Of a stretch of DNA of 64,000 bases, positions 45,441 to 57,284 are shown one piece after another. Below the pieces are notes generated by a model. The model saw only the letters and a program-made list of their open reading frames with translations. It made no database searches and was not told the DNA's origin. Source of the stretch: Leuctra nigra (lineage: Eukaryota; Arthropoda; Insecta; Plecoptera; Leuctridae); contig OW203768.1 of the NCBI GenBank assembly GCA_934045905.1, positions 24,457,060-24,521,059 on the forward strand. Direction: 5' to 3'. Position 1 is the stretch's first letter; the number at the start of each line of letters is the position of its first letter. The translations under genes were made by a program, and so were the position numbers.

Positions 45441-46579
45441 CAAGAAACGTCAAAGTGTAATTTTTAAAAAATTTCATTTGATCTGTATTTTAGAGGGCCA
45501 TGAAAACCAAACAAAGCCGATAGATTTTTAACATTGGCCTCAAGATGCAATTTGCAAACGATCAAACGTATTATTTTCTTCCTACATTTAATCAACACGG
45601 TTCTGTAACCCTCAAACCAACTAACTGACGAAGTTTTTAAATAATGTTGTTAGATTAATCATTTTCAGTCGTTTCTTATTTCGTAGAGTGGTCTGTATGA
45701 GTCATGTATTGACAACGAATTCATGTTGCTGTTGATAAAGTTTGAAGCACCAATGTTTAAGTTTTACATTGTTAACTGAATATCTATACTTTAATTAGTG
45801 GTAGATCGGCTGAAGTCCATTTCAATATGAACAGTATTTCTGACATCAACCAATCATTTGTAATGGTGACATGAGTTATTGTAAGAGAATACTTCAATAT
45901 AACGTTATTTGTTAACATCAGTGAAACGGTACTTGATAGAGCTTGATTACAATCCAAAATTGTGCACCGCAAATCAAACAAATTTACTTCCGCCCTACAT
46001 CTGAGGAACGTATAATATAATGAAGCCGTAGATAACATGTAATAGCATAACAAATGAAGAAAAGGCCGTGGGCATCAGGTCACGGTATCAACGTAATGAA
46101 TATATATATATATTTTTTTTACGGCGCATATTGTTTTTCTTCTTATTTTTACTTAGTACGAATACTCTGGTGTAAATTTGAAAACTTATATGAAATTGTT
46201 TTACCATAATAGGTATGATCAAATTGCTTTTCTTCGTTCCTCATTTTTTAACGTTTTCTGTTAAGATTGGGTCATCAACGACGTCAAATGTATTAACGGC
46301 GCACACTCTGCTGACAAATATTGCTGTCGTTTTATATTTACGCATAACTCACTGGTGCACATTGGTCATGTTTTACATGACGGGTCCCTCTAGTTAATTA
46401 AGAATTTAGGTTGAAGGTATTAAGATGTTAACTTCTAACTTCTAAAGACGTAAAATTAGAAACTCAATATATATGTCGAGAGTTGCAAGTTACGGGACAT
46501 ATCATGAATCTTCAAGCATGTAAAAGTAATAAGTATTGTTAGTTTCAAGTATTCCCGGAGACTTGCGAGGTTGACTTAC

Positions 46580-46851
46580 GAGAGCGAAAAGGTCGTCTAA
46601 GAGGCCCAATCGGTCCAGGGGCGGCAGAGACTTGTCTCGGATGGACGGGACGAATTGAGCCAACATCTCCGGGGGATATTGCGTCCTGTAATAGCCCACG
46701 GTGCCGGGGTTGACCTTGACCCACTGGTCGGGGGTCACGTTGTCAAGGTCTATGGATGCAGACGCGGCGGACAGCACAGTGCTGTGGACCACTTCGTTGG
46801 GACGCTGCGACGTCGACAACATGATGGGGATCATCCAGCGGCAGTCGACAT
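46580..46851 (-). CDS. Psa: Psa exon 8
   Basis: 272 nt, phase 1-0, acceptor TTGTTTTAG, donor GCTCTC|GTAAGT. Encodes DVDCRWMIPIMLSTSQRPNE, VTPDQWVKVNPGTVGYYRTQ and LPPLDRLGLLDDLFAL: the beta-sandwich domain III and the start of the helical C-terminal domain. Confidence 0.95.
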
Positions 46852-48180
46852 CTAAAACAAGGCGATCGCAGAGGTTTATCGTAGTTGTTTCTTGTCTTTC
46901 TTGGAATATGAATTTTTGAATTACACCTTTAAGAGTTGGCTGTAGTAAAAGGTAAACGTCGGAGATAATATTTACTAATATCTCTATAACTTTTGAACCA
47001 TTCAAATTCAAACTATGAAAAACATGAAACCTGCGGGATTTGGCTCAGAGGGTAGAACACAAAGAATCAGCAATATTATAATCTGTTTATTACAAAGAAA
47101 ATAAATGTTCATTGATGTGAAAGGAGCAATCAAAATTATTATGTATAATATTACGTTCGATACGTCAGCCGTAGTGATGATGTCGCCTTGCGTGAAGTAA
47201 ACAGTAGATGGCGTTGACGCTCGAGCAGTAGGTCTATTGAACTCCTGTTCAACAGCGGTTGAGTGACCGGATATGTCACCCCTTCAGTCGCGATGTGATG
47301 ATGTCTGGGTAACTCCTTTGGTTACCAGGACGTCCAGCAGGCTGTGCACAAGGAGTGACCTCCTCGGGCAGTTGGTTCAAGTTGGCTCAGGCTGATGACG
47401 CTCGTGGCTGCAGACTCGTCGGATCCTCCCGGAGTGTGCAAGTCACTGACTTTAATACTTTTATATGTTGAAAAACTTGAAAACTGTTCAGTTGATCAGT
47501 TTGATGGTCTTGATCACGTCGGCACTGTCCCGTTGAAGTTATACTATATTCACGCCTACTGGCTTCACTGGTTCACGAGACAGGTCTCACTGCCTGAGAA
47601 AACTCCGACTGATGATGTTTGGCTGGTAGCTTGACGTTTTATACCCTCTCACCTCGTTTTACCGCCAAAGAATATGATTGGTTGGTTTCGTACACGTGGT
47701 AGCTATTTTTAGGCATTCTGTCATCTCGGAAACGCGCGAAACGACTTTCTTTCTGCACGTAAGCCCATGCTTTTCTTGGAATCACTGAAAACTAGTCTGG
47801 CTGACTGGTTTTGTAGCGTTATCACAATGACTGGTTCACTTGTTATTACGTGGTGACATCACAATTTAGGTAAGGTCACATACTTTTTATATGGATTCAC
47901 TCACTTTCTTGATATAATTGCACATTGTTAAACTTATTTGATTGCTCGTTATATTTTTGACTATATTTTGATTGCTATTGAATTTTAAGATTGTAAGTTG
48001 ACATAATGATTCTAATTAATTACTTTGTGTTCAGTTAACCTTGACTCTAAGAATGCCATGCTACAAGCTTGTTCATTCTTTAAACCTATTTCAAGCAAAC
48101 ATTATTATTTTTAAAGTTAATTTTCTAACCTAGATAGGCCAACTTGTAACAAACATGAAAATTGAAAACTAAATGACATA
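46852..48180. other. Psa intron 7, left half: nothing recognised
   Basis: A GC-richer block at 47160-47660 has scattered open frames but no splice-site support and no family I recognise; possibly a degenerate LTR or DNA transposon. Confidence 0.4.
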
Positions 48181-48870
48181 CCGTATTAACTCGTGTATAA
48201 GACGCAATTATATGTCAATATTTTGATTCTGAAAACAGCCCTGCGTCTTATACACGCATACCAAGCTTTTTCCCCAGTAAATCCAAGGTGGATGTTTGTA
48301 AATAGAGCTGTGGTAGACTGCCACATGTTGTCTATCTCTGCCTTTCCCTCTCACTCTGTCTGGACTACTCATACTGAGTCTAGACACAACACTATTAACA
48401 TATTACATTTTTGCAACAAAATGTTTTCCCTTGCATTTAGATCAGGAGACAAAATATATGTTTACGTCTGAAAAACATTGCTCTGACAGACATAAAATAG
48501 TCTAAACACTGTTGAATGGCGTCTTAATAGAAGGGGAGGAGGGGAGTTGGGTTTGTTTTGGAATGCAGAGGAAAGGCAGGTGCATGCCTCTTAGAGCAAG
48601 CAACAGCTGCTGGGAAGAGACTCCCCTCCCCCCTTTCTCAGAAGCAGGAAATTACTGTTTGTTTACAACAAGTTGGCAGTGCTTTTCATTCAAATAGCTC
48701 AGTTAGCTGGAAAACCAACATTTAGATGGATATCATGCATACAAACACACAATGTTTTTCATCATTTTACTGCGTCTTATACACGCATGCTAAGTGTTTT
48801 CTTAAAATAGACTTCTCAAAACAAGGGTGCGTCTTATACACGAGTGCGTCTTATACACGAGTTAATACGG
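48181..48870. mobile_element. 690-bp MITE with CCGTATTAACTCGTG ends
   Basis: CCGTATTAACTCGTGTATAA on the left and its inverse at 48851-48870, flanked by TA on both sides. TGCGTCTTATACACG words repeat at the ends and inside (48240, 48773, 48830, 48846). Tc1/mariner or pogo-type. Confidence 0.82.
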
Positions 48871-49424
48871 TATTCTATTTTTTAGTTGACCCACCCAAGT
48901 ATTAAGGACAATAATTGTGCTCAAACTATTTAAAAATCTGAAAAAATAGAGAAATTTCAGAGCTTCCACGATTTTGGGCATGAATATTGTGTTGTTTGTT
49001 GCTGAAGATCGAATAAAAAGTTAGCTACACTAATTAGTTTTCAAATTTTTCATAGTTAAAATGGTTCAAAAGTTTGTATTAGGAAATATTATATCCAATA
49101 ATGGACCTTTACCTACAGCCAACTCTTAACACACTAAACCACTGATAAAACATAAACCTGTCACTGATCACTGATCAGTCATTTCGTCAATACATATTAT
49201 CATTCAATACTTGAATATATTAAATTAAATAAGACTCGGTATCAATCATTTTAAAACACTTAAGGTGTTGAAGGAATTAACTGCATACAGTTTCCTAGTT
49301 TACTAAAAACACTAGACACAAAAATGGTTTTTAAAATAAAAAATTATCACCTAGTATTTCTAACTGTGCAGGTGTTTCCGCAGTTAGTCCGTTATTTTAA
49401 GATGAAATGAAATTATCTGTGTGG

Positions 49425-49537
49425 TCACCTGTGGCTCCGTCGGCACAGAACTTGCTCTGACTGAGAGTCAGCGTGCTGTTCTGTCTCGACACTTTCACCA
49501 CGGGGAATCCCATCTGCTTGGCCCACGTGGTCATGAC
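49425..49537 (-). pseudogene. Tandem duplicate of the Psa exon 7 end and donor
   Basis: 113-bp unit immediately 3' (transcript sense) of exon 7, repeating 49538-49650 with about four mismatches. It contains 36 codons equivalent to VMTTWTKQMGFPVVKVSRQN onward and its own ACAG|GTGA donor. No acceptor precedes it; reading through from exon 7 meets a stop (ACA GGT GAG TCA TGA). Probably unused, or an assembly duplicate. Confidence 0.8.
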
Positions 49538-49541
49538 TCAC

Positions 49542-49761
49542 CTGTTGCTCCGTCGGCACAGAACTTGCTCTGACTGAGAGTCAGCGTGCTGTTCTGTCTC
49601 GACACTTTCACCACGGGGAATCCCATCTGCTTGGTCCACGTGGTCATGACTTGCGCCACCGGCTTGCCGCTTGCTTCTTCCAACGCGGCCCACAGATCCT
49701 CGGTGAATGTGTTGGAATACTGATGGCGCGTCAGATACAAGTTCATTCCCTTGCGGAAGTC
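49542..49761 (-). CDS. Psa: Psa exon 7
   Basis: 220 nt, phase 0-1, acceptor TGTGTGTAG, donor CAACAG|GTGAGT. Encodes DFRKGMNLYLTRHQYSNTFT, EDLWAALEEASGKPVAQVMT and the KQMGFPVVKVSR segment: end of the catalytic domain and start of domain III. Confidence 0.95.
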
Positions 49762-50547
49762 CTACACACAAACACATTCATTAATCGATAATACTCGCGG
49801 AAATGTACAATTCGGTTGTACAAAATTTACAAAAAATGCATGAAAATGCAATAATATGTCTATAAATTGTGGCAATTAATCATGATTTGCATGTTTCACA
49901 TAGGTAGGTACTGCAGCGAAGTAAGTTATTTTAATTCAAACATTGAAGACCACAAAAAACCATAAAATGGCAGCTCCTACGTTATCGAAACGTCTTGTCC
50001 TTGACCGATTGTCTTCAAATTTTTACTGGTTATAGATTAAATTAATGATAAATCTGTGTCACCGTGATTTGAAAAATTAAAAAAAAAATGTGTTTACCCC
50101 TGTTGTGCAGGGTCAAACTGGAGTAATTTAGGGGTATTTGTGCACCCTACTGCTAAAAAAACTAAATAAAATAAAATATTTTTGACCATGGGAACACAGA
50201 TTTACCTACTTATTTTCTAGATAATCTGTGAAATTTTGAAGACTATCGGTCAAGACGTTCAGAAAAAAATCAGGAACTGCCTTTTTGTTCTTTCAAAATA
50301 TGGATTTCATCAAGTATTATAGACTCTAATCAATAAATAACTGCCGCCCATTTAAGCGGATGATCATATGAAGAATAAGTGGGCAAGCGGAACAAGTCTC
50401 ATTAAAATATACACAATTCACTTTTTCATTAAAATACAGTTGATGTTGAAGAATGTATACAAATTTTTAATTCCAATAACAAATATTATCAGCGATCTCT
50501 ACCTACTTGGGCAAAGATTTATCCTGCGAATGTATTGAAATACTCAC

Positions 50548-50817
50548 CGAGTCGCCGATGTATTTATGCAGCATGCGTATGACGGAGGCTCCCTTATTGT
50601 ATGAGATATCATCGAATATCTCATCTATCTCGCTGGGATGTCCGACCGCCACTTCAATTGGATGTGAGTTCTTGAGGCAGTCGAGTTCGAGCGCTCGGCA
50701 ATACGTGTCGGTCACGAACTGAGTCCAGATCGCGTACTCGGGGAACAAATGTTCCACGCAGAGGAACTCAACGAAACTCGCGTAGCCTTCGTTCAGCCAC
50801 AAGTGCGTCCACCATTC
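50548..50817 (-). CDS. Psa: Psa exon 6 (zinc-ligand Glu and catalytic Tyr)
   Basis: 270 nt, phase 0-0, acceptor GTCCCACAG, donor GACTCG|GTGAGT. Encodes EWWTHLWLNEGYASFVEFLC through VIRMLHKYIGDS. E427 in LNEGY is the third zinc ligand, 18 residues after HELAH; Y490 in DISYNKGAS is the transition-state Tyr. Confidence 0.96.
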
Positions 50818-51199
50818 CTGTGGGACAGTAAGTATTAATAAACCAGTATTCTGTGGGCGATTCACAAACCTTAGGTATTTCACAAACAAGCCGTGCAAGT
50901 CTGAAAAATTCTCGACGAGATCAAGATTAAGCTCCATCTCGATCTCGATCGAATGTTCCAATTCCCATCTCGAGCAGATCGACTAAGCCATCAAGATTTC
51001 AAATGTTTAGTTTTTGCACGACTACATTCTCATCATTCGAGCTGAAAAAGAGGGTTGCGCACGCATGTGCAAAGAGACAGGGTGACAGCATCGTCACCGG
51101 TGGTATGACAGTTCGTAGTGAGCATTCTCTACCTTCATTCCATTCTCCTCGGAGATCTCTAACCCTCATCAGTGTGTTGTGTCTAATGTCAGTCCGTCC

Positions 51200-51275
51200 T
51201 ACCGGGTAGCTCAGTTGGTAGAGCTCTAGCCTGGCAAGTGAGAGGTCCCGGCTCCCGGGTTCAAGCCCCGATAAC
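51200..51275 (+). repeat. tRNA-like sequence (SINE head or tRNA relic) in Psa intron 5
   Basis: GTAGCTCAGTTGGTAGAGC is a near-perfect A box/D arm, CTGGCAA a possible anticodon loop (GGC, Ala-like) and GGGTTCAAGCCCC a B box. The anticodon stem has a mismatch, the T stem is broken and no acceptor stem closes, so it is not a working tRNA gene. Confidence 0.55.
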
Positions 51276-51358
51276 GGCACTTACCATGGTGACAAATTAA
51301 TAACAGCACTCACTGTTATCACGAGATAATAACGGCACTCACCATCGTGACGAGGTTT
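51272..51358 (-). repeat. Three 29-bp tandem units carrying splice donors
   Basis: Units start at 51272, 51301 and 51330 (TAACGGCACTTACCAT, TAACAGCACTCACTGT, TAACGGCACTCACCAT). Read on the - strand each has a donor: GTGAGT (true exon 5 end), GTGAGT and GTAAGT. Use of the downstream two would add a TGA-terminated extension (VSAVIIS-stop). Confidence 0.8.
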
Positions 51359-51491
51359 CCGAACCACTGATGAGCGAGCTCATGGCCGACCACTAACGCA
51401 ATCCACTGCTTGCGAACAGCCGAAGTGTTTTCTGAGTCAACGAGAAGGCAGGTTTCTCGGTAGGTCACTAAGCCCCAGTTCTCCATGGCGC
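51343..51491 (-). CDS. Psa: Psa exon 5 (GAMEN and HELAH)
   Basis: 149 nt, phase 1-0, acceptor ATTGTTGCAG, donor ACGATG|GTGAGT. Encodes [20 protein letters not shown] and [20 protein letters not shown]: exopeptidase motif and the first two zinc ligands with the catalytic Glu405. Confidence 0.97.
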
Positions 51492-51916
51492 CTGCAACAA
51501 TATTACACAATAACATCAAAACAACACACATTTAACCACAATAGGTAGGCTAGAAATACAGAGGCGAAAAAAAATATCCCCTTGTTTGAGAGGTGCAATA
51601 ATAAATAGCCTTCCAATTTCTCATTCTAACTATCATTTGACATTTACAGTCATCTTTTTTTAATTGAGGCCTACAATGGCGTCTTGAAATGCACTTCCCA
51701 AATAATCGACGTCAATATTGCTGTAACAAAAGAGATGATCCTCTTTGCGTTCCAACCCTTCATAATATCAATCCGATTTAATCTGATTAATCTTCGATTA
51801 TGCTTGGCTTGATGCATATCGATTTGATAATTGATTTGAAATAAATAATCAATGAACACCTCTAGTTACAAACTGTCCATAAATAAATAAATAATTAAAT
51901 ATAAGCATGTAATGAC

Positions 51917-52205
51917 CTGCACTGAAATCTGCGATGGCAATGAGGTCTATCTTGGGCAGCGGATAAGCGATGTTGAAATAGTCCTTGTAGTACGGCAGGA
52001 CTTTAGTGGCGACCTCCAGCGCGAACCTCCCTTGCTCGCGCTTGCCCACGGGCGTGTAGACTCTCACGTCCACGCCGTCAGTGGACCTCGCTTCCAGATG
52101 ATCATATTCCCCGACCACGCACGCCACCAGGTACGTGGACATCACGGGCGTGGGGAGGAACGTCACGGTACGGAGACTGTCGGCGTGGGACTCGGAAGAT
52201 ACAGG
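51917..52205 (-). CDS. Psa: Psa exon 4
   Basis: 289 nt, phase 0-1, acceptor ATATTCCAG. Encodes PVSSESHADSLRTVTFLPTP through YPLPKIDLIAIADFSAG (human TPVMSTYLVAFVVGEYDF...KIDLIAIADFAAG). The donor GCAG|GTCATT is weak at +3 to +6 but is the only GT that keeps the GAMEN junction. Confidence 0.95.
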
Positions 52206-52905
52206 CTGGAATATCAGAACAGATAGATAATGGTTGGAGATGGTTTTTCAATAACGGCTGGAAAAACATTGCTGTTGTTAAAGAACGGTTAGAAAAACCT
52301 TGGGTTTATCAGTTTTTCAATAACTGTTATAGAATGTAAATCCCCAATTTCATTTAAAAAAACAAAAGGTTTTTCCAACCATTAGGTATTTAAAGACGGA
52401 CAGTTTTTCTAACCATTATTTAAAAAACTGTAATTAACCGCATAAAAAAGTTAAAAAAAGATTTTCAATTTCCAATTTTTTCCAATTTTTGTCGCCATTA
52501 GCCTCGCTGCAGAACAGTGCGACGTTAAGCCCCAGTCCAATTTTCATGAAAGATGGATGTTGCTAAACACAGATGTACGTAACAACCTAATATTATATGT
52601 GTTATGTCATACCTATGTGTTTCAACGAATTAATTATAAAGTTTGATACATTTCATACAATTTTACAATCTTACTTAGAAGATTTTTAAAAAATATTGAT
52701 TGTGGTTCAATTTCGATTTCAATTGGTTCCTTACAATTCAGAATAGAATAGTTATATGTACCTAGGTATTATTTTGATTGATTTTTTTTTTAATGTAGGT
52801 ACTTTTTTAACTTCCAGTTACTACAGTAAGAGTAGTTTAAGAGTAGAAATTGAATGGAATTAATTAGGTATGTCAAGAGAATTTATCAAATAATGTTAAA
52901 TTGTA

Positions 52906-53308
52906 TCCCCATAAAAAACACTCCGTGTAAAAATACCAGCCAAGTCTCTTTAACTAACAAAAAAAAAAAATAGAAGAAATCTAAAAATTCAGCACTGAAA
53001 AGTAGTGATATCAAAAAATTGGCCAAGTCAAACTTAATTTGAAAAACCAAAATATACTTGGCGCATCGGGTATTAATCTAGTATAGAAGTATATGCCAAA
53101 AATCATATGTACCTAAATATATAAAATATACCTATAATGCCCTTAAAAACAATGCGCCAAGTATATTTTGGTTTTTCAAATTAAGTTTGACTTGGCCAAT
53201 TTTTTGATATCACTACTTTTCAGTGCTGAATTTTTAGATTTCTTCTATTTTTTTTTATAGTTGAAGAGACTTGGCTGGTATTTTTACAAGGAGTGTTTTT
53301 TATGGGGA
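52906..53308. mobile_element. 403-bp palindromic MITE, TA target
   Basis: TA|TCCCCATAAAAAACACTCC ... GGAGTGTTTTTTATGGGGA|TA. Arms of ~160 bp, loop ~75 bp. A fragment of the family occurs at 33628-33672. In Psa intron 3. Confidence 0.85.
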
Positions 53309-53927
53309 TATCACAATTTTTTTTAGTTTATTTAAACAATTTGTAACACATATCGAAACAACAATGACTAATTCCTTTAAAAAAATAAGCCAGTTCCAAT
53401 TTGGTTACTAAGAAAAGTTGCGTTTGGTACCAAAATATGCTTAAAGTGATATTCCATGAAGAAAAGCGAAAGATTTGTTCCAATCGGTCCAGCCGTTTTC
53501 GAGATATGGCATCAATTCCGGTTATCAAAATGGCGGCTGAAAACACTCCACGTAGAATTTGTTTATATAAATGTTTTGTATCATTATAAACCTTGTGAAT
53601 AAGTAGTTATTGTAGTAAGAGGTGATTAAAGTCTGATTTTTCATTTTTATGACGTCATTTCCGGTTTCAGTAATAGTACATTTCTGTTTAGACTATTGTA
53701 TTTTCATATATATGACCGTCCGAATAGTTTGACGCTAGTTTTGTTCCGATCGGTTCAGCCGGTTTCGAGATATGACGTCATTTCCGGTTTCAAAATGGCG
53801 ACTTCCGGTTGGTTTTATAAAAAGGCACCTTAGACGCCAAAAGTGCACATGTGGTAAAAATTTCAGATCGATCGGTTCAGCTGTTTAGGCTGTGGCGGTG
53901 ATAGCGGTGTTTCCTGATATCTGAATC

Positions 53928-53975
53928 ATCATCATCATCATCATCTAAAGAAGAAGAAGAAGAAGAAGAAGATGA
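53928..53975. repeat. (ATC)n / (GAA)n microsatellites
   Basis: Adjacent ATCATC and AGAAGA runs in Psa intron 3. A frame through them gives an artificial Ser/Asp-rich peptide on the - strand. Confidence 0.85.
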
Positions 53976-53992
53976 AAGTGATGTAATTTCAC

Positions 53993-54262
53993 TGTTTTCA
54001 CGGCCCTCTAGCTCGCAAATGGCATAACCTATTGTTCCCAAATTTGGTATATGTGGTGGGGTGGGCCATAGCTCGAAATTAAGATATTTCACAACAATGT
54101 GAGATTTTCCAATTTTATGATCCAGTAGACCGAAAATGCCATGTTGTTGCTTACAGTAAAAGTGTTTGGTCTGCTCCTCGGTTTATTAGGCATTTACGGT
54201 ATGTTGAGTGACTGTGAGTGTACAGTACGACTTGGCTGGGTGGAGCGACCGCTCCACTAGAT
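53993..54262. repeat. Dispersed repeat, related to 25180-25400
   Basis: Starts TTTCACGGCCCTCTAGCTCG and ends near GCGACCGCTCCACTAGATT. Fragment of an unclassified element. Confidence 0.55.
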
Positions 54263-54429
54263 TTTGGGTAGGTAGTACATACATAGGTACATAGGTACTG
54301 TACGATTCCAGTTCTAGCTAAAAAAAACCAATATGAGCTTCGACTCCGATTCCTAAATAAATACCGGTTCTTTTCCATTCCGTTTCCAAATCCCTGGCAG
54401 GGTAGGTACGTAAAGTCTTAAAGACGTAC

Positions 54430-54580
54430 CATGTTTGAAAGTGCCACTTTGTTCTCGGGGACAATCAGAGTGATGTTGAAGACGGCTTTGATTGCCGGTT
54501 CGTCCCAACACGGAAAACACCTGCGAGCATCGGTAGCTTCAAACTGAGTCACAGCGGCATATCTCTCCTCTCCATCCACA
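54430..54580 (-). CDS. Psa: Psa exon 3
   Basis: 151 nt, phase 2-0, acceptor TGATTTCAG, donor AACATG|GTACGT. Encodes VDGEERYAAVTQFEATDARR, CFPCWDEPAIKAVFNITLIV and PENKVALSNM, with the QFE.TDARR.FPCWDEP signature of M1 aminopeptidases. Easily missed because its open frame is short. Confidence 0.95.
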
Positions 54581-54901
54581 CTGAAATCAGGGAGGAAATG
54601 TTAACATGCTTTTCCTGGTAGGTAGGTAGGTAGTATGAGTGAAGCTTTCAAGAATCTGGAAATTCTCCAAATTGTATGAAAATCATGAGCATTGTTTAAT
54701 GTGTTAAAAGACAGCCCTAAAAAAAATAAAAATATTTTCTTTTGTGGGACCAGAAAATTTAAGTTAGGACCTAAGGTACCTTCCTACATACTTTGATTCT
54801 TTATCAAACAAAAAGTGTCAAATGTTCGATCTCGAGGATAAAATAACTACTGTACCTAACTCGATATCGTCAAACATGTTTTAAATGACTTGGAACATTT
54901 C

Positions 54902-56239
54902 AGGGTCATTTTCAAAAATGTTGTAGATTTGCGTCCCACCACTTTCGTATTTTTTTATTGGCTTAATTTGGCAAATTTATGACGTCCATTACTTGCAAAT
55001 TATTCTGTACTAAATATTTGAGCATCAATGTACCTACCTCAAAATTGGAGAATTTTTATGAATTTCTATGATTTTTTAATAGGTTATGTGTTGAAAACAC
55101 AGATTTTGCTATGTCCCAGCACCCATATCTTGAGATAATAATGTTTATTTCAATAACTGCTGATTTTTTTATTAATGTTATTGTTATGACGGGCCATTAA
55201 AACACTAGAGCAATTCATCTCTCTTTTTACATGAAAATATAAACATAAAATAATATAATCTATTTCAGCTATATTTTGAACTTTTAAAGTGTGTCCCGCA
55301 AAAGCTGTCCTTTTTGTAACGTCCTTTTTGTAATGCGTATTTATAGGGATATAAATTTTTATTAATTTCGTGTTGATAGTGGAGTTTCATTACCAATATG
55401 TTTCCTCAACCACACAATATCAATTTTTTATCCTGGTGCTTCTCCATTATCAACACAGTGTCATGAAGAAATTTTGTGCTCGAGTGTATTTGATCACTGT
55501 CCACTTTGTAACGGATGAAAAGTATATGAAATCCTTCAATATTTTAATTTATTAATTCATAATATTGCACATTGCTTAGCATGTTTGCAATGCAATCTTC
55601 AAAATTCAATTCTTAGATTCTATTCTTTTGCTAAAAATTTTGCAAGTAACTTTGTCCATTTTGTAACAAGTCCACTTTGTAACGTTCTAGGTACCTAGTA
55701 CTTTTAAAAAGTGGACAAATTTGGATAAATTATGGAGCAAATGCATCAAAATAAGTCGGTAACATATATTCAGAATGCAGGTTTTGCAGTTCAGCCAAGT
55801 CTTGATGTGTTTGCACAAGTTTAATAATTTTTCAACTTTGTGACAGTCAATTTCGTTGCGAAATGTGCATTTTGTAACACATGTCCACTTTGTAACGCAA
55901 ATGAAAGTGGTGAATTTTTGTTAGTAATAAAATGAATCAGAATAAACTGAATTGAATTTGTTAAATCAAGGCCATATTAATTAGATATATAACATATAAT
56001 TGTTATCATTTACTCTTTCCCTCCATTATTTAACTTTTTAGTTATCGTTACAAAAAGGACAATTTGAGTGTTTAAATTTTTTAAATTAATATCTTTTTAA
56101 AAAGTTCGCTGCTGAATGCTGTTTTATATATGCAGTATAACATACTACTAACATGTTACACCGACAAATTGCATTTAGATCCACATTTTTTTAAAATAAA
56201 AAAAAGTATCAAATCTACAACATCTTTGAAAATGACCCT
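54902..56239. mobile_element. Probable foldback element in Psa intron 2
   Basis: AGGGTCATTTTCAAAAATGT at 54902-54930 is inverted at 56210-56239 (AAATCTACAACATCTTTGAA). Inside, GTCCACTTTGTAACG-like words recur six to eight times (55305-55900) with one inverted copy at 56046. Confidence 0.55.
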
Positions 56240-56470
56240 TCAATCTCCCACAGTCCTACTGTCCATGTCACATGGGCCAGACGTGGCCCCTAATGTTGCA
56301 AATAACCGTTTTTTGTCCATCCCTCAGTCGCTCTGGCGATCGCGCGGTCTTCCGAGACCATCCTCTCTCTCGGACAAGGGGTATTCAAAATATCTTACCG
56401 GACAGCTCCGTGTGACATGGACTGTAGGTAGTCTTTTGTTTTGCCGAGTGTAGAAACATTAAACCCTCAC

Positions 56471-56712
56471 CTGGTGTATTTACTCCTGTAAAATCCCTTC
56501 ATCTTGTCGTTGATTTCCCCGGAAAACTCGATGTAGAGTTTTCCCTTTCCGACGGCCAGCGGAGTTGAAAACACGATGGTGAGAGTTTCATTGTCGATCG
56601 ACAGCTTTGTTTCCGTGGGTTTCAACGCATTTCCCTCGCTTGTTCGATACTCGACGGTTTTCAGAGTCAAGTCGAGACAGTGGAGTACGATCTCATGAAC
56701 AGATGTCACGAC
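56471..56712 (-). CDS. Psa: Psa exon 2
   Basis: 242 nt, phase 0-2, acceptor TTTGTTCAG, donor CACCAG|GTGAGG. Encodes VVTSVHEIVLHCLDLTLKTV through SGEINDKMKGFYRSKYT, the N-terminal beta-domain; GELNDKMKGFYRSKY is the matching human string. Confidence 0.95.
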
Positions 56713-57284
56713 CTGAACAAACATTCATTGAATGACTTTGAATAGAAGTGGAAGACACCAAATACAAAATAATCATCAAAAATACATTGAAAGCATTGTA
56801 AAATACATTGGAGACCAAAGGAATAAAAGGAAATTAGGATATTGAAAAGTTATTTTTTTGGTAGACCTATAGGATCCCTTCATTTCCTACTTGGAAAATT
56901 ATTAAATTTCAAAATATTATTTAACTTTTGTTGAGAACTTCTAATAAAAGTTGTGACTAAACAACGTTTTGACATTCACGTTCCCTGCATTCAAAGTGAA
57001 TTGTCACTCAAAAGTTCTCACAAAAAGTAATGCTAGTTCTACTGAGTTGTTTGTACCACAACAAGAAATTTGACAAGTTGTTTTTTAAATTCCTTTACCT
57101 ATCATTCTTATACCTAATTCCAAGTACCTAGGGAATATTATCCAGCGGTTGTCTAACAAAATGTTATCAATTTCTTGTCAGAGGAATCGAATACAAAGAA
57201 ATGGTTTGGACTGAAACGAAATCGAAAGTCATCTCACAAGAGTGCCAAAAAGTTAGGCAATGCTATCAACTACCTAGGTCTTAC

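Noticed and set aside
47160..47660. Solo LTR or extra gene in Psa intron 7
   Set aside because: Could not find matching TG...CA ends with a target duplication, nor a spliced frame.
51200..51275. Functional tRNA-Ala
   Set aside because: Good A and B boxes but broken anticodon and T stems and no acceptor stem.
53877..54092. Ser/Asp-rich - strand frame
   Set aside because: Translation of ATC and GAA microsatellites.
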